Assembly: GCF_002443155.1 (NCBI RefSeq)
Contig: NZ_CP023667.1
Coordinates: 1,674,001 to 1,738,000, forward strand
Reading direction: 5' to 3'
Source: Alcaligenes faecalis
Lineage (GTDB): Bacteria; Pseudomonadota; Gammaproteobacteria; Burkholderiales; Burkholderiaceae_B
DNA: 64,000 nucleotides
The notes below the pieces were generated by a model. That model saw only the letters and a list, made by a program, of their open reading frames with translations. It ran no database searches and was not told the origin of the DNA. The position numbers and the translations under genes are program-made. Numbering within the stretch: position 1 is the stretch's first letter; each line of letters begins with the position of its first letter. Below, one piece after another: positions 33,338 through 41,341 of this stretch.

Positions 33338-33972
33338 TGTATACCGGAATTGTTAAAGCGGTTCGTCCTCTTACTGCGGTCAAGGCCGAGCTGGGCCGTA
33401 CCGAGTTTGAAATTGAGTTCACCGACGAATTGCTGGTGGATCTGCAACTGGGCGCCAGTGTCAGCGTGGAAGGCACATGCCTGAGCGTGACCAGTATTTC
33501 CGGCCCCAAAGTCACTTTTGATGCGATTCCCGTCACGCTGGAGCGGACGAACCTGGGCACGCTCAAGACGGGTGATCTGGTCAATATCGAACGATCGGCC
33601 AAGCTGAACGAGGAAATTGGTGGTCATGTGATGGCTGGCCATATCGCAACGACTGCTGAAGTGCTGGAACTGAGCATTACCGAGGCCGGTAACCGTCTGC
33701 GGTTTCAGATGCCGGAAGACTGGGCGAAATATGTGTTCCCGCGTGGTTTCCTGGGTGTTAATGGCTGTAGCCTGACCGTGGCGGACGTGGAAGATGGCGT
33801 TGTGACTATCAATCTGATTCCCGAAACATTGCGCCAGACAACATTTTCTCGTTACAAGGCGGGCGATAGGCTCAATATCGAAGTGGATCAACAGACGGTT
33901 GTTCTGGTCGATGTGCTGGAGCGTACGGTGGCGGGAACCTTGTCGCGCGTGATGCCTGGTTTTAAAGGCTGA
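33337..33972 (+). CDS. ribE: Riboflavin synthase alpha subunit
   Basis: A 211-residue two-barrel enzyme that dismutates two 6,7-dimethyl-8-ribityllumazines to riboflavin. Each half carries the substrate-binding pattern: MYTGIV at the N-terminus, SVEGTCLSVTSI and LERTNLGTL in the first barrel; GFLGVNGCSLTVADV and LIPETLRQTTFS in the second. IGGHVMAGHI joins the lobes. The usual second residue Phe is Tyr here. Start at 33337 behind AAGGAG. In many Proteobacteria the FMN riboswitch precedes ribB; here it controls this stand-alone ribE, so the window gene may be an extra or riboswitch-dedicated copy. Confidence 0.9.
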   Translation: MYTGIVKAVRPLTAVKAELGRTEFEIEFTDELLVDLQLGASVSVEGTCLSVTSISGPKVTFDAIPVTLERTNLGTLKTGDLVNIERSAKLNEEIGGHVMAGHIATTAEVLELSITEAGNRLRFQMPEDWAKYVFPRGFLGVNGCSLTVADVEDGVVTINLIPETLRQTTFSRYKAGDRLNIEVDQQTVVLVDVLERTVAGTLSRVMPGFKG

Positions 33973-33993
33973 GTCACGCGTAAGTTAAGTGCA

Positions 33994-34028
33994 AAGGGCC
34001 GCTAGTTCTAAAACTGGCGGCCCTTTTT
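33994..34028 (+). terminator. Terminator after ribE
   Basis: Long hairpin AAGGGCCGCTAGTT / AACTGGCGGCCCTT with a 4-base loop, followed by a T-run. Confidence 0.9.
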
Positions 34029-34161
34029 GTGTGCCGGTGCTTTTTAGGCGCACATAAAGCTCGGAATGAAATGCAGTACAGGTGCTTGAGAACATAGCCA
34101 CTCTAGTGGCGATCAGCCATTTTCCAATGGCCTGATGAGCTGCGTACCAAGACGTGATCCG

Positions 34162-34692
34162 CTATTGATTTAGTGTTTCCAAGACAAAATCAGCGCGGTT
34201 TTCTACGCTTGTTTTTGGCAGCAGGTGTACTTGGTATTCCAACAGGGGATAGACACGCTCCAGACGCTCATACTCATGCAAAGCCGCGTCCATATCGTGA
34301 CGACGCTCTGGATCAGCTTCGTATATTTCCGGCCAGGGAGGCGTTAAAAACACCTGTGAATGATAAGGGTGAGTGTTGTTGAGCTCGTCCAGCAGTGGAG
34401 TGCCTGTTAATTCCTCTAAAGCAGCTGCCGCATCAATCAATCCTCGATCAAAAAATACCCAAGGGCCATCTTTGGGCGCGTTTGAGTAGTCAGTCTGCGC
34501 GACCTTTATCGCTTCTTTCAGGAATGCTTCCATATCCTGCCAGGGGAGGGCAGAGCCACCATTGACCAACTGTTCCTGCACGATACGCCGTCCAGGCTCC
34601 TGGATAACCGTATAGCCACGATTTTGCAGCTCGGATAACAGAGTAGATTTGCCGCCGCCGGAGCAGCCGGAAATGAGGACAAATGTAGACAT
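34162..34692 (-). CDS. Small P-loop ATPase/kinase-like protein (AAA_28 type)
   Basis: 176 residues. Walker A is ISGCSGGGKSTLLSELQNRG (about 7-26) and a hydrophobic strand ending in WVFFDRGLIDAAAA gives the D/DR motif seen in NadR-like and AAA_28 nucleotide kinases. The middle has a lid-like basic region (DPERRHDMDAAL). It stands alone, with its own upstream AT-rich region. Such proteins are often annotated as ATPases; a small-molecule kinase role is plausible but the substrate is unknown. Confidence 0.75.
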   Translation of the reverse strand: MSTFVLISGCSGGGKSTLLSELQNRGYTVIQEPGRRIVQEQLVNGGSALPWQDMEAFLKEAIKVAQTDYSNAPKDGPWVFFDRGLIDAAAALEELTGTPLLDELNNTHPYHSQVFLTPPWPEIYEADPERRHDMDAALHEYERLERVYPLLEYQVHLLPKTSVENRADFVLETLNQ

Positions 34693-34923
34693 AAAGAAAT
34701 CCAGATTGACAGAGGATAAAGGCTTGGCGACTAGAGTACATAACTTCCTAATGCGCTGGTAAGTAGAGATCTTTCATAAATAAAAAATGCAATTAACGGA
34801 AAAGAAATACAAGCATTGAAAAAAACGTCTTCAACAAAATGAGGGTGGTTTTGGTGACGAAGCTGCAGGGTGACGCGGCTCGCTACCGATCAACGCATGG
34901 GCACACGTGTACAGTCTGATGCA

Positions 34924-34940
34924 TTCTGTTCGGATTTCCG
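34924..34940. promoter_or_regulatory. Upstream half-site, DctD-like UAS 2
   Basis: TTCTGTTCGGATTTCCG repeats the left arm of the palindrome 32 bp further right, about three helical turns away, which allows cooperative binding of an enhancer-binding protein. Confidence 0.5.
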
Positions 34941-34955
34941 TCTTTTTAGAGTTTG

Positions 34956-34979
34956 TTCTGTTCGGATATTCGAACAGAA
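34956..34979. promoter_or_regulatory. Palindromic upstream activating sequence (DctD-like)
   Basis: TTCTGTTCG-N6-CGAACAGAA, nine-base perfect arms, centred about 120 bp upstream of the predicted sigma-54 start. The position fits a sigma-54 activator, and a DctD-type activator is encoded downstream in the same locus. Confidence 0.7.
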
Positions 34980-35061
34980 AGGGGGCGTATTGTTGGCGCT
35001 AATACAATCAGTACACAAAAAATGACTTGTTTTTCAATAGTCTAATGTCAGTAAAGAGTCT

Positions 35062-35077
35062 TGGCACAGTTGTTGCT
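35062..35077 (+). promoter_or_regulatory. Sigma-54 (-24/-12) promoter of aspA
   Basis: TGGCAC-AGTTG-TTGCT matches the RpoN consensus TGGCAC-N5-TTGCW, with the GG and GC doublets correctly spaced. Transcription should begin near 35089, about 46 bp before the aspA ATG. Confidence 0.85.
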
Positions 35078-35134
35078 TTTAACTCCGTACAAGAACCCCA
35101 GTATTGGGGCCCTTAATAAAAACGGAGAGATGAC

Positions 35135-36574
35135 ATGACTGATTGCGCCGCAACGGCTAACACTCGTCTGGAGAAAGACCTGCTGGGTACGCGCCCCGTA
35201 CCTGACTCGGTGTATTTTGGCGTACATACCTTGCGAGCCGTCGAAAACTTCAGGATTACGGCGACAACTATCGCCAACTACCCCGATTTGATTCGAGCCT
35301 TGGCACAGATTAAAGCGTCCGCCGCACAGGCCAACCATGCACTGGGGGCGCTGAATGCCGCCAAGAAAGAAGCGATTGTGCAGGCGTGCCGGGAAATTGA
35401 GGCTGGCCAGCATCACGACCATTTTGTGGTGGATGTGATTCAGGGAGGTGCAGGAACTTCTACCAATATGAATGCGAATGAAGTGATCGCTAACCGTGCT
35501 CTGGAAATTCTGGGTCACCAACGCGGGCAGTACGCGTTCCTTCACCCTAATGAGGATGTAAACCTGGGGCAATCTACCAATGATGTCTACCCCACCGCCT
35601 TGAAACTGGCTGCCTATCAGGGTGCGACCCGTTTACTGACTGCCTTGGAGTATTTGCAGCAAGCCTTTGATCGCAAAGCTCACGCTTTCAAAGATTTGTT
35701 GAAAATGGGGCGCACGCAGTTGCAGGAAGCAGTCCCCATGACCCTAGGGCAAGAGTTTGCGGTTTACGCCGGCATGATTGCCAAAGATCGCCTGTGTCTG
35801 ACCGAGGCCATGCAAGAGCTGTGTGAAATCAATCTAGGCGCGACGGCGATCGGGACGGGGATCAATACGGAGCCACGCTATGCCGAACTGGTTACGCGCC
35901 AGTTGTCCTCGAACACGGGTATCAGTCTGCGTAGCGCATCGGATCTGATTCTGGCCACGCAGGACTGCAGTGCGTTCGTACAGTTGTCCGGTGCCTTGAA
36001 ACGCATTGCCGTCACCTTGTCCAAGACTTGCAACGACTTGCGTCTGCTCTCAAGTGGTCCACGTGCAGGCATTGGTGAGATCAATTTGCCTCCTCGCCAG
36101 GCTGGCTCTTCCATCATGCCCGGCAAAGTCAATCCTGTTATCCCAGAGGCCGTCAGTCAGATTGCCTTTGAAGTCTTTGGTAATGATGTGACTGTCTCCT
36201 TTGCGGCCGAAGCCGGTCAGCTTCAACTTAACGCGTTTGAGCCCATTATCGCCCACAGTCTTTACAAGAGCCTGCGTCATCTGCAACGTGGATGCATGAT
36301 TTTGGCCGACTACTGCGTGGACGCGATTACCGCCAATCCCCAGCGTCTGGCAGACAGTGTCAGCAACTCCATCGGCTTGGTCACGGCGCTTAATCCGCTG
36401 ATCGGCTACACCGCGGCCACCGCTATTGCCAAGCAGGCGCATGAAACCGGTAAAGGGGTGGCTGAGCTGATTCTGGAGCAAGGTTTGTTAAGCGCGGACG
36501 AACTGACTCAGGCCTTACAGCCTGAGCAACTGATCGCGCCGCGCGCCTCCAAAACCACTGAACAAACTCTTTAA
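35135..36574 (+). CDS. aspA: Aspartate ammonia-lyase
   Basis: A 479-residue member of the aspartase/fumarase superfamily, deaminating L-aspartate to fumarate. Substrate and catalytic motifs: GGAGTSTNMNANEVIANRAL (about 108-127), the helix NLGQSTNDVYPTALK and the mobile loop signature GSSIMPGKVNPVIPE containing the catalytic Ser. Length and the MTDCAATANTRLEKDLLGTR start fit AspA better than FumC. Ribosome site GGAGAG. It is the first gene of a set with a dicarboxylate carrier (47 bp downstream) and DctBD, behind a sigma-54 promoter, so aspartate taken up can be fed to the TCA cycle or to fumarate respiration. Confidence 0.88.
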   Translation: MTDCAATANTRLEKDLLGTRPVPDSVYFGVHTLRAVENFRITATTIANYPDLIRALAQIKASAAQANHALGALNAAKKEAIVQACREIEAGQHHDHFVVDVIQGGAGTSTNMNANEVIANRALEILGHQRGQYAFLHPNEDVNLGQSTNDVYPTALKLAAYQGATRLLTALEYLQQAFDRKAHAFKDLLKMGRTQLQEAVPMTLGQEFAVYAGMIAKDRLCLTEAMQELCEINLGATAIGTGINTEPRYAELVTRQLSSNTGISLRSASDLILATQDCSAFVQLSGALKRIAVTLSKTCNDLRLLSSGPRAGIGEINLPPRQAGSSIMPGKVNPVIPEAVSQIAFEVFGNDVTVSFAAEAGQLQLNAFEPIIAHSLYKSLRHLQRGCMILADYCVDAITANPQRLADSVSNSIGLVTALNPLIGYTAATAIAKQAHETGKGVAELILEQGLLSADELTQALQPEQLIAPRASKTTEQTL

Positions 36575-36621
36575 TTAAAAACCGACAGGCCCGCGCACGG
36601 GCCGATACGGGAGATGAACGC

Positions 36622-37941
36622 ATGAAGCTGAATAAGCAAACCACATGGATTCTGATTGCCATGGTACTGGGCGTGGTAGTGGGTTATATCTGCCACAAGA
36701 TGGCCGACACCCCTGAACAGGCGCATGCCATTGCCAGCTACTTTGGCATGGTGACGGATATGTTCCTGCGCTTGATCAAGATGATCATTGCTCCGTTGAT
36801 TTTCGCCACGCTGGTTGCTGGTATGGCCAGCATGGATGATGCAGCAACTGTTGGTCGTATCGGGGGCCGTGCTGTGGGTTGGTTTTTGCTGGCCTCGCTG
36901 GTATCGCTGACGGTAGGGCTGATTTTTGCCAATATTTTCCAACCTGGTGCGAATGTTGGCATTCCCTTGCCTGCCGAATCGGCTCATTTGGGGGTGGATA
37001 CCTCGGCGCTGAATCTGAAAACGTTTCTGACGCATGTTGTGCCACGTAACTTTTTTGAATCCATGTCCAAGAACGAGATTTTGCAGATCCTGGTGTTCTC
37101 GGTATTTTTTGGACTGGCCTTGGGCAAAGTGCGTGGCAATCCTCAGGCCAACATCCTGGCGCAAACGATTGAGGGCGCAGTGCCAGTGATGCTGACCGTC
37201 ACCAACTACGTCATGTACTTTGCACCACTGGGCGTGTTTGCCGCTGTTGCCAATATCATCACGACCGAAGGGCTGGGTATTTTGGCCGTCTATGGCAAGT
37301 TTCTGGGCAGCTTTTATGCCACCTTGGTGGTGCTGTGGGCGATTTTGCTTGCCGCGGGATTTTTGGTGCTCAAGGGCCGGGTATTCACCCTGTTCAAAGA
37401 AATCCGCCAACCGATGTTACTGGGCTTTTCTACGGCCTCCAGCGAAGCCGCCTATCCTCGTTTGATGGAAAAACTGGAAGTGTTCGGTGTACGCAAGCGA
37501 GTTATCGGTTTTGTCCTCCCGCTGGGTTATTCCTTTAACCTGGATGGCTCCATGATCTATACCGCTTTTGCGGCGCTGTTTATCTCTCAGGCATATGACG
37601 TGTCGCTCACCATGCAACAGCAAATTATCATGCTGTTGGTGTTGATGATTTCCAGTAAAGGTATTGCCGGCGTACCACGCTCAGCGCTGGTCGTCGTGGC
37701 AGCAGTTTTGCCTATGTTTGGGCTGCCTGAGGCTGGTGTATTATTGATCATGGGCATTGATCACTTTCTGGACATGGGCCGCACTGCGACAAATGTATTG
37801 GGTAACGGCATTGCCACAGCCGTTGTCGCTAAATGGGAAGGTGCCATCGATGCGCCTGACCAGGCGGACAGCAAGGCGACAGGCTCACCACAGCCCCAGC
37901 CCGAGCAGGCAGGCCCAGACTCAGCACCCGCTGTCGCCTGA
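36622..37941 (+). CDS. Dicarboxylate/amino acid:cation symporter (DctA/GltP family)
   Basis: A 439-residue DAACS carrier with eight membrane segments and two hairpins. Signature parts: GFSTASSEAAYPRLME (serine-rich hairpin loop 1), GYSFNLDGSMIYTAFAA (NMDGT-like Na+ site), SSKGIAGVPRSAL (hairpin 2) and DHFLDMGRTATNVLGNGIA (substrate-binding helix). The Arg in GRTATN fits acidic substrates. The C-terminal 35 residues are hydrophilic and Pro/Gln rich. Located between aspA and dctBD, it most likely imports aspartate and C4-dicarboxylates. Confidence 0.9.
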   Translation: MKLNKQTTWILIAMVLGVVVGYICHKMADTPEQAHAIASYFGMVTDMFLRLIKMIIAPLIFATLVAGMASMDDAATVGRIGGRAVGWFLLASLVSLTVGLIFANIFQPGANVGIPLPAESAHLGVDTSALNLKTFLTHVVPRNFFESMSKNEILQILVFSVFFGLALGKVRGNPQANILAQTIEGAVPVMLTVTNYVMYFAPLGVFAAVANIITTEGLGILAVYGKFLGSFYATLVVLWAILLAAGFLVLKGRVFTLFKEIRQPMLLGFSTASSEAAYPRLMEKLEVFGVRKRVIGFVLPLGYSFNLDGSMIYTAFAALFISQAYDVSLTMQQQIIMLLVLMISSKGIAGVPRSALVVVAAVLPMFGLPEAGVLLIMGIDHFLDMGRTATNVLGNGIATAVVAKWEGAIDAPDQADSKATGSPQPQPEQAGPDSAPAVA

Positions 37942-38004
37942 CGTCTTCCGTGTCGATATAGCGGCTGTCTACTAAATATTCTGCGTAAGTGGCCGCTACG
38001 TTTT

Positions 38005-39822
38005 ATGCATCTGCCCCGATTTATTCGTCTTCATAAAGTCCTGTTGTTGCTGGTATTGATTGCGTCACTGTCAGCCTTGGCGGGCGTGATGGCTTACCGA
38101 GCTGGCGAATCATTCGGACTGTCCAGCTTGCAGGAGTCGGGGCGGCAACGTCTGGATTTGTATGCGTTGACACTACGCCACGAAGTCGAGAAGTATGAGT
38201 ATCTGCCCAAGATGCTGGAGCTGGATCAAGAAGTGGTGGGGCTATTGGAGCGGAGCACCCGGTCCTCGCGCGAGGTCAGCCGTCATCTGGAGCGCTTGAA
38301 CGAGCGCGCCCGGACCCGCGTGATTTATATCCTCGGCCGTCAGGGTCAGGTTCTGGCGACCAGCAACTGGCAAGAGGCCGATAGCTATCTGGGGGAAGAT
38401 CTTTCCTACCGCCATTATTTCACCGAAGCGCGTGAAGGACGGCCCGGATTCTTTTTTGGAGTTGGAACTACACGGGGTGAGGCCGGCTATTACATTTCCT
38501 CACCCATCACCCAGGCAGGGCAGGTGATCGGTGTGGCCGTCATCAAGGTGGATCTGGATCGCCTGCAGGATTCCTGGACCCTCGCTCAAGCGCCAGCGAT
38601 AGTGTCCGATCACTATGGTGTGGCGATTCTGTCTTCCGTGCCCGCCTGGAAATTTACTGCCAATCAGCCCCTGACCGAAGATGTACAGTTGCATCTGCGC
38701 CAGACCCGCCAGTACAACGGTTTGCCCATTGTTCCCCTGAATTTGCTGACCCAGAAGGTGTTGAGCCAGGATGCGCAGCTGGTGTCCTTGCCTCCTGATG
38801 GCAGGGCGTCGGGAGCCGAGGATGACACCCGCGGACTCCTGCTGGCCCAGACGATTCCGTTTGGTGCTAACGGCTGGACCTTGACCCTGTTTTTACCCAC
38901 CGATCTGGTCTATTCCATGGCACGGCTGTACGCCGTGTTGGCCGCTTTGGGGCTTGTATGCCTGTTTGTGATGCTGGTCAGCTGGTATTTGCGCCGGCAG
39001 CAACAGCGTGACCGTGTCTTGGCTCGCGTTCAGCTTGAGCGCGCACATGCTCAGCTTGAACGCAAAGTAGAAGAACGTACGCGTTCGCTGGAAGAAACCC
39101 AGGCGGGCCTGATTCACGCTGGCAAACTGGCGGTCATCGGGCAATTGTCTACTGGCCTGGCCCACGAACTGAACCAGCCCCTGACTGCCTTGCGTACCTT
39201 GTCAGGAAATACCATCCGCTTCATGGAGCGCGGTGATCTGGATACCGTGCGTGCCAACTTGAAGCGCATCAATGATCTGGTCGACAGCATGGGCGCGCTG
39301 ACCTCTCAGCTCAAGCAATTTGCCCGCAAGTCGCCGGGCCATTCAGAACTGACAGATTTGAGCGCGATTATCGATCAGGCGCTGTTGATTCTCGAGCCCG
39401 CGATTCGCCAACATCGTGCAACAATTCAGATTCAATTGGCAGATGATGCAGGGTTAGTGCAGTGCAATCCCAACCGTCTTGAACAGGTCATCGTTAATTT
39501 ACTGAGTAATGCGATTGATGCCGGCGCTTCACGAAACACGCACCCTGTTGTTCAGCTCAGCAGCCAGCGGCAAGGTCAGCAGGTGGCGGTACGGGTTCAG
39601 GACAATGGCCCAGGATTAAGCGAGGATGCTCGGCTGCATCTATTCGAGCCATTTTTCACTACTAAAGAAAGTGGTACAGGACTGGGGCTGGGTTTGGCTA
39701 TTTCGATGAGTATTATTCAACATTGCGAAGGCAGTCTGACAGCCGATAACTTACCAGGTGGTGGCGCCGTGTTCACCATTGTGCTTCCCTTTCCTGGAGC
39801 AGAAAAATGTACGAAGGGCTAA
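38005..39822 (+). CDS. dctB: DctB-like sensor histidine kinase
   Basis: A 605-residue sensor of C4-dicarboxylates. Membrane helices near 13-31 and 305-328 enclose a periplasmic double PDC/Cache sensor (about 35-300, with YRHYFTEAREGRPGFFFG and GYYISSPI typical of DctB). A short coiled coil (335-365) leads to the dimerisation helix GQLSTGLAHELNQPLTAL, whose His-387 is the phosphorylation site. The ATPase domain shows VIVNLLSNAIDAG, DNGPGLSE and TGLGLGLAIS. Its end overlaps dctD by 16 bp. Together they activate the sigma-54 promoter at 35062. Confidence 0.92.
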   Translation: MHLPRFIRLHKVLLLLVLIASLSALAGVMAYRAGESFGLSSLQESGRQRLDLYALTLRHEVEKYEYLPKMLELDQEVVGLLERSTRSSREVSRHLERLNERARTRVIYILGRQGQVLATSNWQEADSYLGEDLSYRHYFTEAREGRPGFFFGVGTTRGEAGYYISSPITQAGQVIGVAVIKVDLDRLQDSWTLAQAPAIVSDHYGVAILSSVPAWKFTANQPLTEDVQLHLRQTRQYNGLPIVPLNLLTQKVLSQDAQLVSLPPDGRASGAEDDTRGLLLAQTIPFGANGWTLTLFLPTDLVYSMARLYAVLAALGLVCLFVMLVSWYLRRQQQRDRVLARVQLERAHAQLERKVEERTRSLEETQAGLIHAGKLAVIGQLSTGLAHELNQPLTALRTLSGNTIRFMERGDLDTVRANLKRINDLVDSMGALTSQLKQFARKSPGHSELTDLSAIIDQALLILEPAIRQHRATIQIQLADDAGLVQCNPNRLEQVIVNLLSNAIDAGASRNTHPVVQLSSQRQGQQVAVRVQDNGPGLSEDARLHLFEPFFTTKESGTGLGLGLAISMSIIQHCEGSLTADNLPGGGAVFTIVLPFPGAEKCTKG

Positions 39823-41141
39823 TAGTTCTCATCGTTGAAGACGATGTCAATGTACGTCTGGGTTGTAGTCAAACCTTGCAGCTTGAAGGCATTCGGGTGG
39901 AGGAGGCCGAGAGCGCAGAACAGGCCTTGCGCCTCCTGCACAATGGCTGGCCAGGCATTGTTGTGTCCGATGTACGTTTGCCGGGTGCCGGCGGCATGAG
40001 CTTGCTGCAGCAACTGCAACAGCTGGACAGCGACTTGCCTGTGGTGCTGATTACTGGCCATGGCGATGTGTCGATGGCTGTTCAGGCGATGAAAATGGGG
40101 GCTTATGATTTCATTGAGAAACCGTTTTCGCCCGAACATTTTGTGCAAGTGGTATCGCGCGCTTTAGACAGACGTCAAATGAGCTTTGAGATCAAAGCAC
40201 TGCAGGGGCGATTACAAGACAAGCAGTCCATTGAGGCTCGCGTGTTGGGCAACTCCTGTCTCATGTCCAAGGTGCGCGAACTGATCTGCAATCTGGGCAA
40301 TAGTGCCGCCGATGTACTCATTTTTGGCGAAACCGGCACCGGCAAAGAGCTGGTGGCGCGTTGTCTGCACGATCTAGGGCCCAACAGGGACGGTAATTTT
40401 GTGGCAGTCAATTGCGGCGCCCTGTCCGACAGTCTGTTCGACAGTCAGATGTTTGGTCATGAGGCGGGGGCCTTTACGGGTGCAGGCAAGCGGGTGATCG
40501 GTAAAATCGAACATGCGCACCAGGGCACCTTGTTTCTGGACGAAATAGAAAGCATGCCGATGGCCATGCAGGTCAAGCTATTGCGCGTTTTACAGGAGCG
40601 CACGCTGGAGCGTCTGGGCTCTAATCAATCCATCGCCATCAATTGCCGCGTCATTGCGGCGACGAAAGTTGATTTACTGGCCCTGGCCGATCAAGGCCTG
40701 TTTCGTCACGACTTGTATTACCGCTTGAATATGGCGATCTTGCCCTTGCCGCCCTTACGCGAACGCCGCGAGGATATTGGCCTGTTGTTTGAGCATTTTG
40801 CCTTGTTGGCGGCGGCTCGGCATGAGCGTCCGGCGCTGGAGCCAGACTCCGAGCGCTTGCAGGCTATGCTGGGCTGGCGTTGGCCGGGCAATGTGCGCGA
40901 GCTACGCAATTTCGCCGACCGCTGCGTGCTGGGGCTCAACAGCGCTTTGCCCGGTCAGCAAGCCGCTCCAGGAATCGTGCCGACCTCATTGGTCCACACA
41001 GTTGAAGCGGTCGAGCGCGCCTTGATCGTTGAAGCCTTGAAACGACATCACCATAACTTGACTCGCGCCGGGCAGGAATTGGGCATAGCCAAAAGTACTT
41101 TGCACGACAAGATCCGCAAGTACGGCCTGTTGGCGTCCTAG
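39807..41141 (+). CDS. dctD: DctD-like sigma-54 response regulator
   Basis: 444 residues in three domains: receiver (about 1-125) with EDD near 11-13 and phospho-acceptor Asp-55 in IVVSDVRLPG; AAA+ ATPase with Walker A GETGTGKELVAR, the sigma-54 contact loop GAFTGA and LFLDEIESMP; and a C-terminal Fis-type helix-turn-helix (LTRAGQELGIAKSTLHDKIR). It should bind the paired palindromes at 34924-34979 when phosphorylated by DctB and stimulate RpoN polymerase. Start ATG follows GGAG. A hairpin terminator lies 126 bp downstream. Confidence 0.93.
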   Translation: MYEGLIVLIVEDDVNVRLGCSQTLQLEGIRVEEAESAEQALRLLHNGWPGIVVSDVRLPGAGGMSLLQQLQQLDSDLPVVLITGHGDVSMAVQAMKMGAYDFIEKPFSPEHFVQVVSRALDRRQMSFEIKALQGRLQDKQSIEARVLGNSCLMSKVRELICNLGNSAADVLIFGETGTGKELVARCLHDLGPNRDGNFVAVNCGALSDSLFDSQMFGHEAGAFTGAGKRVIGKIEHAHQGTLFLDEIESMPMAMQVKLLRVLQERTLERLGSNQSIAINCRVIAATKVDLLALADQGLFRHDLYYRLNMAILPLPPLRERREDIGLLFEHFALLAAARHERPALEPDSERLQAMLGWRWPGNVRELRNFADRCVLGLNSALPGQQAAPGIVPTSLVHTVEAVERALIVEALKRHHHNLTRAGQELGIAKSTLHDKIRKYGLLAS

Positions 41142-41266
41142 AACCGGGATGTCTGGGCATGGGTGGCCGACCCTGTCTGTTAGGTCGCCTGAACAGGCCC
41201 GCAATACGCAATCGCTACGCGCTGGGACGGACAAGCGCCAGATCGTGCCGGTTTGACGAGGCAAAC

Positions 41267-41304
41267 AAGAACGCCAGACTCTTCAACGTAGAGTCGGCGT
41301 TCTT
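41267..41304. terminator. Bidirectional terminator between dctD and ttrA
   Basis: AAGAACGCC-A-GACTC pairs with GAGTC-GGCGTTCTT around a 9-base loop; plus strand continues TTGTCTTT, minus strand TTGTTTG. Fits the end of dctD and of the convergent ttr operon. Confidence 0.72.
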
Positions 41305-41341
41305 TGTCTTTCACGGCCTTAGGAGACCCGGGTCGTCTTTT

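Larger units (their letters stand above)
34693..35134. other. Intergenic control region upstream of aspA
   Basis: 442 bases with no gene. AT-rich at the left (promoter of the leftward ATPase gene). The right part holds two related TTCTGTTCGGAT-type repeats and a sigma-54 promoter for the aspA-dct genes. Confidence 0.6.
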
